A DNA stretch of 64,000 nt, taken from the NCBI GenBank assembly GCA_963662175.1, contig OY759214.1, forward strand, positions 79,124,037 through 79,188,036, written 5' to 3'. Source of the stretch: Aradus depressus. Taxonomy: Eukaryota > Arthropoda > Insecta > Hemiptera > Aradidae. The notes under the pieces were generated by a model. The model made no database searches. It was not told where the DNA came from and saw only the letters and a program-made list of their open reading frames with translations. Shown piece after piece: positions 31,796 to 44,500 of this stretch. A program made the translations under genes and the position numbers. Each line of letters starts with the position of its first letter. Positions within the stretch are counted from its first letter, which is position 1.

Positions 31796-34700
31796 TTGTG
31801 GATCAGTACAGGTTTGCCAATTCATAGGATCTTCACATATACAAATCATATCATGTATTCGAAAATATTTATAATGCCTTATATAACCTACCTTTCACCA
31901 TCATTAACAGCGTCGAGAGGACGTTGGTAAAGTCAGAAATCAAGATTTCAATTATCGAATTTCCAAAATTAACTAGCTCATTCAACTAATATCTAGTGTA
32001 GTATGGCTAATGCAATGACATCGACAGTAACATAGGTATATATACATATTTCCTTATACTTTTTAGTTTTGTGGACTATGCTATTCAGTTTTCCTGAAGT
32101 ATATTTCTTTCCTGCAGGTAGATAGTGGGTTCTTCATGCTTTGAGAATTAGGGTCCATTTTGGTTCCCACGAGTCTTATACTACATATTAACCCAGTGTC
32201 ATTCATCTTTCGGCACAAGTCGTTTAACATCTTGGGAATCAATTGAAAATCAAGATATTCCATGTGGTTGATGACTCATGATGTTGCTGCTCGCCAAAGA
32301 ATTGCATGCAACAGTCATCAGTTGCGTGACAACGTTAATAGACCACTAGGTAAAGGCGGAAATCAAGGTTGAAATCATCATATTTCCGACACTAACTAGT
32401 CTACTCTGCTAATATCGACAATAACAAGCTATTGTCGATAATAGCTACCTTATCGACATTAGCAGTACATATAGTAGAATTAAAAAAAAAAAAAATCAAT
32501 TGCGGATCCCCAATTTTTAAAGAAATAAAACTAATAATATTAGAAAACTGAAAATAATATTTACTAACCTTACTAACTTTACCGGATTTGCAGCTTAGAA
32601 TTGAAAAATTCCCAGGACCAACTGAAAAAGAGAGAATATAATGAGTCGTTACAATTGCAAAAAGTACGTAGTAAGGTTATCCAAACCGAAAACTGAGTAA
32701 ATGGCACCTCGATTCTCGATTTTGGAGATGTCTCTGTATCTATTGGCACAGATTTGAACTTTTCATAACTTAAGGGAAACTTCGGGTGCAGTTGCAGAAG
32801 GGAGAGCTGATGGTGTGCATCTAAGCATCCTATGCACTTATCCCTTCCCTGGAAGCTCTACTGTAGGAGTTCTAAATCCAGGTTTAATTAGAGAAAAAAA
32901 ATACAAACAGAACTTTTTTTAACTTTTATATTGTCTAATTCCACAAAAATATATATACAAAGTGTACCGGTTTCGGGTTACGCCATCGTCAGCACAAAGT
33001 TCAAAAGACAAAAGTTAACAAAAAATCAACAAATCCTGCTATAACTTGTATATCATCAAGATATCAGTATTTTATGTCTCGCGAAAAATTAGTTCACTTC
33101 AACTTAGTAGATCTGCAGTAGATTGACTAAAATAATGTACTTATTATGAAACTTTTTTGAAGATGGTTTTGTTCCTAACTCGGATCAAAAAAAAAATATA
33201 TATATATATATATATGGACCTAATTGACGACCGTTTTCGTTTAAGTTATTTAACATCCTCAGGATGAATCCTACATGAATATGAATAGTTAACCAGAACA
33301 ATAATTGTTTACAATAATAAAATATTTCGTAATTTTAAGTACAAATAAATTGCTGAAGATATGGGAGCCTATTAGTCAAGGGTTGGCGAGCAAAGTGAAC
33401 AGGAGGAATATAATATATATATAATATAAAAATAATATAATATTACTTACCGCTGCTGACGGCGAACTCCTTTCCACTGAGGATATGATAAAGTAGATTT
33501 TTCATTTCAAAAGGAGACAAATTAAGCAAATGTTCAGAGGCCTGATCACCAGAGCACATTAAAGCGCGAGACAGTTCTGTCGCCATAACCTAACACAAGT
33601 TGATAGTATGAAAATAATATAAATATTTTTTCAATAAATAGTTTTAAAAATGTGAAAGAAACTAGACTAAACTAACCTGTATTATTAGCCCAACCCTTAA
33701 ACGTAACATCTCTTTAAAGAGTTGTGGTTCCGTTCTGATGAACATAGCCAGGTACACAAGTAATTCCTGAAAAAAATGTTTTTTATATATTTAATAATTT
33801 ATTGGGGGCTGATTTAGCTATACAAAAAAGTTTTTAACGCCGACAGCCATGGCAGCCGCCCGAATTACGAACCTGGTACAGAGTTTTATATTTTTTTGTT
33901 TTTAAATGGATATTCAATCTTCCATTAAGGTTGAAAATAAATAAAATAATAATACATAGTATATTGGATAAAATAATATTTTACCTGACTCAGCATACCA
34001 GTGCTCTCATCATCACCGTGAGCCTGATGGATCAGCTGTCTCAACTCATTTTCAGGTAGGGGAGCTGTGATGGTATGTTCGTTAACAGGAGGCATCCCCA
34101 CCGTAACCTAGACAGATTGATTACAAATAATCGGCTAAAAATGTATCGTAGTTAATTGTAAGTAGGAGTACATTTGTAAAAGTCCATCTCGTGGTTCCTC
34201 AGACGAGAGGAAGATGGAAGCGACCTTATGACATGTGTTAGGCCTGCCTACTCACCTCTTAGCTAAAACAAAAAATATATTATACCTGTTTTTGTCGAAC
34301 AAGGAGATCAGTAACGGCTTTGGCCAGGTCCTCAACCCTTTTTCCCAAGATACCCCCAGTGTGTCGGACTAGACCCCACAACTTCTGATGACATGCTTTA
34401 TCATACAACGCTTTTAAAAGATCTCTTAGTGTCACTGCATTCTCACCTTCCATCAATCCTGGGAAAAAAAAGTATTTAGATGCAATTCAATTTTTCATAT
34501 GAACTTATGGATTTTTCCATATCCTCTTATTTTCAAATTCAATGCAATTTTTACTTCTCCAGCTATACGAAGTATAGGGGAAGTTATGTAATCGGTTAGA
34601 AATTAGATGTTAAGAGTTTTCAAAGGAATATAATGTTTTCCGACCCCTGATTCCAAAAATGTGAATAAAAAAAAATGCCTGACTGTCTGTGCGCGTGCGT

Positions 34701-35515
34701 GACTATGAACACGGTAACTCCCAATAGAATGAATGTATCGACACGAAATGTACCCCATAATGACGACACATTGATTTACAGTCAAATCGGCCAGAGCAAA
34801 GGAGAGTAATTAGGAGGGAGGCTTAACCCAAAACGTATGATAACTGTCGTTGTAATGAGTGTATTGACACAAAATTACATATGTAAAATCAAAGAGGACC
34901 CCTATTAATGTTCCGTCAAAGGGAAGGGGATTAGGACGACATCTATTGATTTTCAGCCGAATGGGTCAAAGGGGAGGGGGGATTAGGGGCGGGCTTAACA
35001 CAAAAACTCTGATAACTGCCGTTATAATGAATGTATCATAAATAAAATTTCATATGTAAATTCAAAACGTCATAAAGACGTCATCTATTTATTTTCTGCA
35101 AAATCCGCCGAAGGACATTAGAAGAAGGAAACTGTTTTGACTGGGTATGTGAATATGGAGGTCAGCTCAATAAACGTGTTCTATAAAGGGAGGATTCTGC
35201 TTAACGGTGAGAATGGTTAACATAACATATATTACACTGATGATTGGAGTGTTGTTTGGGAAGGCAAAAAATAAATGGGAGAACTGGATGTTCTTTTAAT
35301 ATATTGTGTAATCGAAAATATTGGCTCCTCACAAAACTAATGCTTCGATTTCATCCAAATCAATTTTATTCAAGTTTCTCCAATGAGACAATTCACAGAT
35401 TTTTTGAATATTTTTATAATAAATTTTGACCTCTCAAGCCGAGAGTTTAATTAATAAACATGAGCAAAAATATATATATTCTTATTATACTCATCATTAA
35501 TTTTTATATTGATAG

Positions 35516-35547
<32 letters not shown>

Positions 35548-38500
35548 ATTTCTTTAACGGGAAACAACATATTGAATCTCTGCATTCTTCGACATATATA
35601 AAATACATATTGTCGGCCTAAGCGTGATACTTCGTTAGCGACATTTTTCCAAAAAGTTTTTTTTTTTTCAAAAAAAAAAGAAAAAAGCTCTATTGATCTA
35701 GTGGGACCTCGTGTACGACATAAAACGAAAAAAACCATGAAATACGGTTTGAAGTGATACTTTGCAAAATAAATGGGAACGAAATTCTGGTGAAACCTCG
35801 TAAGTACGTTAATTCTTTACTTCAATTTGCAAACTGGCTTAAAAACCATTCATGGCATGCATATACATCTCACTTAATACAAATGTCGAAAAAATTGAGG
35901 TTTCCTATAAAGAATTTTGTTAATCAGTTTTTTGTCTCCCCTGTAAAGTTGGCTTTTTGCACATACGAGGTATCACGTTTATTTAGACCGACGATATGTT
36001 AAATTTCATCGAAATCCGACAGACAGTTCTAGAGGCAACTCCAAAAATTGGCACGAAACTGTAGATAAGAGGGCTTCGCCCCAATTAAAACTTTCTGATA
36101 TATTTTATAATAAATTATTTACCTGTTTTGTACTCCATTCCATTGGTGTCAATTAAGTATTGTAAAATATCGCCTTGCTCTTCCAAATTTTCCGATTCTC
36201 TAAGCATAGCTAAAAGTTCTTCAAATTCTGTCGAAGCATACTGTGTTTTTGTATTTATCTCAGATGACATTCTTCTTGAAAAAGGAATTGGATTATTAAT
36301 GAAAACAAAAGGCAAAACTCCAAAAAACAAAAAAAATTATCCATTTTTGTAAGAGGGTACCTATTTCTCTTTGGGGTCTGTTTCCAGGGTAGATCCAACT
36401 CAGGAGATATAGACCTTGGGGAGGTGAGTGGAGGCCCTGCTTCACTCAGACCTGGCAGGATTCCAGCGTTGGACTGTCTTCTCTCATCACTGGAAAAGAT
36501 TCCTTCGCTACCTGACAAATAAAGAGAAAACTTTGGTTAAGCAAAATTGAAAGTCATACATTAACAGAGTTGGGCATTTGATTTACCCATTGTTAAACAG
36601 ATCAATGCTCCACCTCAGAAGTTCTCCTCATTTCTGACAATTACTCTTTCTTCCTAGCAGCCTAGATAATATATTTTCAGGTTAAAATTAAATCACCTTA
36701 TAATAAAAAATGTAAATAGTATCTATTGTATTTTTCTATTATATTAATTTATAGTAACATGTATACATACATACATATATTTGTCTGTACTCTGATTTAA
36801 TAACGGTCGATGTATATAACGTTATAAACTATTTTGATGTACAAAAATTGTGTGACGTTTCCTAGTACCATGTTATGGTTTAAAGGAAATAAATATTATT
36901 ATTAGGATGTAAATAACCCAAAGTAATTCTAAAATTCAAATAAATATTATAATTACCCTCGCCAATAATAGATCGAGTTTTCTTAATGGCACCCTTGACT
37001 GAAACTCGTCTGGAAACTGAAGCCTTCCTCCCAGTCCCAGGTTTCGACAAAAGGCTCAGCCGATGACTACTCTTCATCATATTTAGTTCTAAGTATTTTT
37101 CAACTTCAGGATTCAAGCCTAAAAATAATATATAGAAGTATTTTCAGTATTCTAAGTATTTTTCAACTTCAACATTTAATCCTAAAAATAATACATAGAA
37201 GAGAAAAAAGGATACACTTTGACAGAAAATGCTAATTGGAGGTTTACATATATAGTTTGTTAATTTGACAAGAAACTTACGGTCTGGAACACCCAACTCC
37301 TGACAGCCCAGAAAGCTTAGATTTGTGATACACGATGTTATGAGAAAATCTTTCAAATTTCCCAAAGTAACCCTAAAAAACATTTTCTTTTAACAACTTA
37401 TAACTTAAACAAACAATTCCCCTAAACTATATAAATGAAAAAATAAATAAATAAAAATAAAAAAAGTAATAAATAAAAATACCTTGTACCATTTATATAA
37501 CCACTTTTTAATTTTTTCATTGTAGTAATCATAGCGAGAGGAATTTTTCCATCATCTGAACAAAAAAGTCAATATGGTTTTGTTGATCAAAAATGAAAAT
37601 AACGAATACCTTCGTAGAAATGTTAATTAGATAATGAAAAAACGTATGTTGCTCTTGGAAAAGCTCGTAAAACAAACCAATATACTACATATAATAACTA
37701 TTAAATAATTTTACATTATATAAAAACATTAAATTAACTTGAAAATGATTTGAAACAATCAACAGATTGGCCATCGGTTTCCCCAAACTATATTTATATA
37801 TTATTTTTGTAACCGTTTCGCCATTATTTAGGCATTAACAAAAATTTTTGAAAACAAAATAAAATAATTCATAATCATTTAATTTTATATGGTAGTCAAT
37901 ATTAAAAATTGTTTATTTTCTTACAAAAGTGTTGATAAAGTCTAAATAATAGTGAAACGTTAACAAAAATAATATAAATATATTTTGGGGACACCGAGAG
38001 CCAATCTGTTGTTTCTTTCATAGCACCTTCATCAAGTACACTTTCTGAGGATATTCTTCCTCAACTTCAAAATAATAAATAAAGCTTTAATATAATATAA
38101 AGATAATACAGGAAAAATATTAATTGTTTCATAAATCTGAATCTGTTATTTGTAATAGTTATGGTTTAGTATAAGCACTTAACACTATTATACTAATTCA
38201 TGTTTTCTAATTATTACTACTTCATAAAAAAAAGCATAAAAATAATAATAAATACAAAAAAAAAATGGAAATAATTATGAAAGGCAAGAGGTTAAAAACA
38301 CATTCATACTGAGACTAACCTAGGAAAGCTTTAGTGGTAACAATGAGGTAAGTGGGACGGCCGAGCATGGAACAATGTAGTGCAAGGAAATTGATGTCCA
38401 TCTTGATATCGCTGGCAAGCAAAGCTACATCCGTTCGCATGTAGTACTCCTCTGAATCTATGCTCTGGTTTAGACAAAGGGTTAGTTACAGACAGGCCAA

Positions 38501-41500
38501 GCTATATGACAACAACAACAATGTACACTATGAGAGCTTCGTTTACACGTTACCACTTGACCCAATTGATTATTTAATTTTAGTAAATCGGTTGAAACAA
38601 GACATGAAATTTAGTGTTAAAATCAATTTGAAGTTTTAAGAAGACATACGATGCTAGGCAAGTTGAAAAGGGTGTAGAAAAGTGTATTGTGACCAATAAC
38701 GAAAGGTAATACTTCAAGAGTCTGGAAAAATTATAAAATATACGAGAAAATATTGACATCGTTTTAAAGAAACGGAGTACATAACACACAAAGTACAAAG
38801 TCTCCAAGCAAAATAAAAAAAAACTTATTGAGGATACAAACTTGATTCGTTACAAAGAAGAAACCCTGACTGCATGCATGTTAAGAACAAACTTTTGTTT
38901 ATTAGTTCTCCGAACATGATCATTTATTGACCCACCTTTAATGAGTGTCGAGAATTGATGTACACAAGACTGACTCACTTCTGGCGTTGTCAAGAATAAA
39001 GGACTAACTAGAGTTACAGACTATCAAAAGACTCTTCGAACATGCCATAAAAATGAGGAAACTAGTTGAGTATTTAATTGACGTTCGACTTGTATAGTGT
39101 ATTTATCATTTATTCCCGAAATATGAAGTTTCAGAAAGGAATTTTTTTTATGCATTCTATCTTCAAACACCGTAATGTCTCAGATTTTATCGATCACCAT
39201 AGTGATTAGTATTTTATGTTTTTTGTAAATGCTTAGACATATATGACGTCCAATATAGAGGGTGTGGTCCATTTACCCCAAAAATTTCGATAAACGTTGT
39301 TAAAAAAAATATATATATACATATATGTATATATAATGAGAAATAAGACTGATTGTAGTACTTTTTAAAGCCTTACGCCTTAAAGAGTACGGATAGCTAT
39401 ACTAGTCTCAACGAAGACATGTAGGCTTTTGGCGATTCGAAAGTCAGTGTCACCATGACAACATGTTAAAAACATGGACTCATTCTACAGCAAAATCTCT
39501 CCTCAATGTACTGGCAAAGTTTCAAAATGGGTTCTCTTGAAAAATACTGCTCAATTTTTTGATGTTTCAATTGCAGTATGATGAGCGATGTTTCAATCGC
39601 TAAAAAAAAATAAAAATTAAAAAGGGCACTTTTTGCCTCCTCACTGAGGTACGAATTATACATGTCAGAGAAACCTAAGAGGTCAAGGTTTAAACATGAT
39701 TTGACATGGAATGACCCGTAATTGATTTAGTAATTTATAACTTTTTTAGTAAAAGTAAACTCTTTTTAGTAATAATAACTAGTAAACGAGCCCTTTCTAC
39801 TTCATACTACAACAGACATACGAGATAAAAGACGAAGGACTAAGGGAATATACAATCTATGAATATTAATATATATTTTTTCATAGCATTATTCTCTTAA
39901 TTTATTTAGGGTCCCTTAATTATCTCTTAAAATTATTTGTTGACATATATTCTGATTAATTTTTTCCTTATATTGGTTATATTCATATTCTTTACGCATA
40001 ACGATCATTATCCTTACGCAGACTGTAATATACGAGTGAGAGGTCGACTTATATATTATGTTCTCCATAAAGAATATGATCAATATAAGGGAAAAAATTA
40101 TCACAATGAATATCAGCAAATAATTTAAAAATACTGATGAGGAGATACGGATTTTTTTCCCCCGAAACGTCTATCAGCTAGGTTGTAAAAACCAATAAGT
40201 TGGGAAAATAATACAGCTGTGATAAAATATATACTATAAATTCAGAATTTCTTTACACAACCCAACAGTGAATCGATGAATGTTTGAGAAGCCAAGGGAT
40301 GTATGTCAGGCAATAACAGTTTCTTTAAATTATGATATTTTCGACCTAATTGAATAATGAACTATCAATGTCAGAATACATTTCTGCGATCTGGATCGAA
40401 ATAGTGGTCATTTAATGAAATTAATAAAAACAAAGAACTTTTTGAACTATTATATTGTCCAATTCCACAAAAAATATATACATCAAGTGTACCGGTTTCG
40501 CTTTCACCATCGTCAGCACAATAGTTCAATGAACTATCAGTTGAATTTAATATTAGGAATTGCTGCAGATTACTTGGCTTTGGAAACTTGAGCACAAAAC
40601 CACTTGGCTTTTAAACCACTCAGATCAACATGCATTTAATTTTAATTATTGTAAGAAGAATCTAAGACAAGACATGCAGCGGAACTGGATATTATGAATG
40701 AAGCAGTCTCTGTGTAGGTAATATTGTTTTTTAGGAGAAAACACTTTTCATTTTTTTTCTATTCTAGTACCTAGATAAATGGTCTTGAGAGTTATTATAA
40801 CGGTAGGTCGGCCCAGGATGTTTTTCCAACTTGACTTTAAGAAGTTGATCTCAGACTTGCATATATCGATCATCAGTTCGTTATCCGAGGCAATGTAATA
40901 TCGGGACTGATCAGTAAGCTGGTCAACAAAAATTGACATTTAGTTACAAATTAGTGACAATTATAATTTACAACTATATAGGGTTAAGTGCCCCATGCCT
41001 CTCAGTGGCTCAAGTATTTTCATTTTCAAAAACTGCTAGATATGTGAAAAAGACCAAAGAGCAAACCTCCTTCAATTTTACTGCCCTATCTATACGTAGT
41101 TATGAAATCGGACAGAAATTTATTATTGATTTTTCAACAGAATTCCATGTTTTTCAACCCCCTGAAACAGAAAGTCCAAAGGGGATGAGAGAAGGGAGGG
41201 TTCAATTTAAAACCCTGGTAACTGTAATGAATATACAAACACGAAATGGTATATGAGGATTGTGAAATCCCTGAGTAAGACATCTATAGATTTTCAGTTA
41301 AAATGGTCGAGGAAAAAAGTGAAATATAAAATAATGTGAGCTGGGGAAGTAAATTGTCGGTGGTTCACCGACGAAGTTTGTTTTGCACAAGACTTTTTTT
41401 TTTTTTTTGAGGAGAGGAAAACTCTAGAACTACTGATCACGAGATAAAAACTTAGAAACGAGTCATAATAGGTTAGGTTAGGTTTTATGACCATGCTCGG

Positions 41501-44500
41501 GCTTTAACTACGAGGTCATATCGCCTACTACCAGAGTGCTCTTTCGTCACTCTGGTGGACATGAGCCCGACTCTACTGTGGGAGTCCTAAATTTTGCCTA
41601 CCCTAAATTTTTATTCACCTAGGGTAGGGGTCTTTAACGAGTACCTGACATCGTACAGGCTCGGGACCATCGCTTAACATCCCATCAGAAGGACGGCGTG
41701 CTTAAGTTAATTTTACCTCCCAGATAAAATAAACTGCCTCGGTCGGGTTTCGAACCCACGATCTTGAGCTCAGAAGACAAGCACGCATACCACTGAGCTA
41801 CTGGCGCCCTCTTCTTCATAATATAAAATGAAACTAGAGCAAAAATAAAAGACGTATGCTCCCCAGAAATTATCTGGTGAGAAAATGTCTGGTCCCACGG
41901 CAACTTAAAATCCTGTATTATGACCTATAAAGCGTGACAAACAAAAAAAATGTTAACTTTATGAAATAACAATCACTTTATTCTTTCTATAGCAATGTCA
42001 TTTTATAACAAAAATGTCATAAAAACTGTGCCTACCAGGGATATTCTTCCTTAGATTTGCAGTACAAAATCGAGAGTCAGCTACTTTAGATAATAGGACC
42101 AAGCTGTTTTCCGTCACGAATAATTTTGTATTACCATAAAAAAAAAGAAATTAAATTAAAAATACTAAAAATTGAGTTGCTCTTTGTCTGTCCCCTAATG
42201 ATGATTGGTTGGGTAAAAATGGGAATTTATATCATGACCTCAGTTAAAAGAATGTTTATCTAGAGCTAAATGCTTTCTCTACTTTTTTAAAAATTTTATT
42301 ATTCTGTGCAATAGAAATAAAAAGGAAACAAAAAACAGAAAATAAAATAAAAAAAGAAGGATCCAACAGTAAATAATAAAAATAAACTATATAAATAATA
42401 TATAACTATAAAAATAAAGAAAGGAAGAGAGCTGGAAATTATCAAATGAGAGAAGAGATTTATATAACTCTAATGGAAACCTTGCAGATATGTACAAATA
42501 AAATAGAATTTGATAAATAAAAAACCTGAGGAGTGAAAGCAAATATTTTATCTTGAAGTGAATAGAGTTTACTGGTGCTCAGGATTCCCACATCCCTGCT
42601 TCTTCTACCCATTAAGGCCAGCTTTTCATTTCTTCCTGAAAGTAAGCAATTAAAGAATATATACATTAAAAATGCATTATATTATTTATTAGTATTCCTC
42701 ATTTAATATATTGTATAGGCCAAATAACTGCGTAATAGCCACTATTGAGAACCGAAACGTCGATGAATTGGAAAAGACGAATTTGTACAAAATGAACAAT
42801 GACGTCAATCAAAAACTCAACAAGATACCTATTCAGAAAGATAGACTGTCTACATGTCACCCGTTAACTTAGTGCAAAGTCTCAGTCATAGCTACCAAGA
42901 TATATAAGCAGAGGGACGAACAGACATACGTTATCAGAATTACGTATACTCTCTCCGACCTGTAGAACCCCCCTCTTCTAAGAACAATAAAATATTCTTA
43001 TAACCGCAATTTTACTGAGGATCTTAATAAGAATACAATATTTTTGATGGACGCGAATATTCCTTACACCCCTACACAAAACGTAAATGTGTGTGATTTT
43101 CCGTCCGGTATTGAATTGCTCCAAATCGTATACCTCCACATAATCCTTGTATTGAACTGCGCTCATCTGAAAATAACTCCGCCAAAACACATTTTTTAAA
43201 TACTGCCTACGTACATATTATATATTACCTTACAAAGTGACAAAGTTTGTATAAATTACAAGAATGTATTAGGTATCGCTACAAAATTGTGGCATAGAAA
43301 CCACTTACTCTTTGTAAATCCAGTTGACATATCCGAAAAAATACAATTTTGACCCTCCCGTCGGTCCCTTTAGTGAAAACAGTCCCAGGTTCTCCTGATA
43401 TAGAGAAACTTATAGTTCATAAAAAAAAATGTATTTTTCAATATAAACGATATAATATGTCAATTATATTTCCATTTGCTTTAACTCGATATCGCACATT
43501 TTTATAATGTATCAAAGGACTTCGACTATTGAACTAATAGAGAATATAAACATAGTCAGAACGAAAAAACTGAATTTTGCGAATTAGATTCATCCCAATC
43601 CCAAACAGATAGCAAATAGAATACAAATCATATAAACAAAAAATACAGTTGGCGGAATTCAATATGAGTTAGAAAGATGTTTGGCGCAGTTCAATAGTTG
43701 TAAATATCATAAACAAGGGTAACCTAAAATAACAGGTATCCCATTGGCGCAATTCGATTTCGCCCGATTTTCCGCATAGCATCTAGGCGTATGTATGTCA
43801 ATGGAATTTTCTTTCTATAAAATGACTTTTGAAAAAATGCACAGATTTGAATGTTTCTTTTTGGAAAATGATCGTCACAGTGAAGAATCAAGGCCTATTA
43901 ACTTTGGTGCCAATCGGTGAACAACTGCTTTGAAAATATGCGCAGTTTTGCACATACTTTTTACCCATAACAAACTCGTCTACTGATCTTATAAGAGATT
44001 TTGACGGCGGAAGGGAAGGGAGGATTAGGGGGGGAGGCTTGACACAAACACTCGAATAACTACCGTTGTAATGAATGTATTGACACGAAGAGTCATATCT
44101 AAATTCAAAACCCCATAAGGTCGACACCTATTAATTTTCAGCGGAATAATCCGAAGGGAAGGGGGGCAGGACTGAAATACGCCGATATAATGAATGCATC
44201 GACACAAAGTTTAGTATGTGGATTCAGAAGGCCATATGTTAGTCAAATATTGATTTTTAACCCAAAGGGTCGACTGTTTTGGGAGGGGAAACGAAAAATT
44301 AATTGATTAATTCGTTCTGGGGAAGTACATTGCCGGTGATTCACAGACTTTTTTATTCTTCGAAACTGCAATGAAGCCTACATGACAGATCGAATAAGTG
44401 TTCTAAGAACGTAACTGCATCTGGGAGAGTAGACCTGTGTTCAGGTTCACTGTCCTCAAGTTGACTGTACTTACCTAGATAGGTGTAGAGATGGCTAAGG

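Noticed and set aside
41471..41482. Telomere or interstitial telomeric repeat
   Set aside because: Only two or three TTAGG units, always at a SINE 3' end and bounded by a target duplication.
42740..42790. Another hammerhead-like GAAACGTCGATGA word
   Set aside because: The CTGANGA box and hairpin are missing on both strands.
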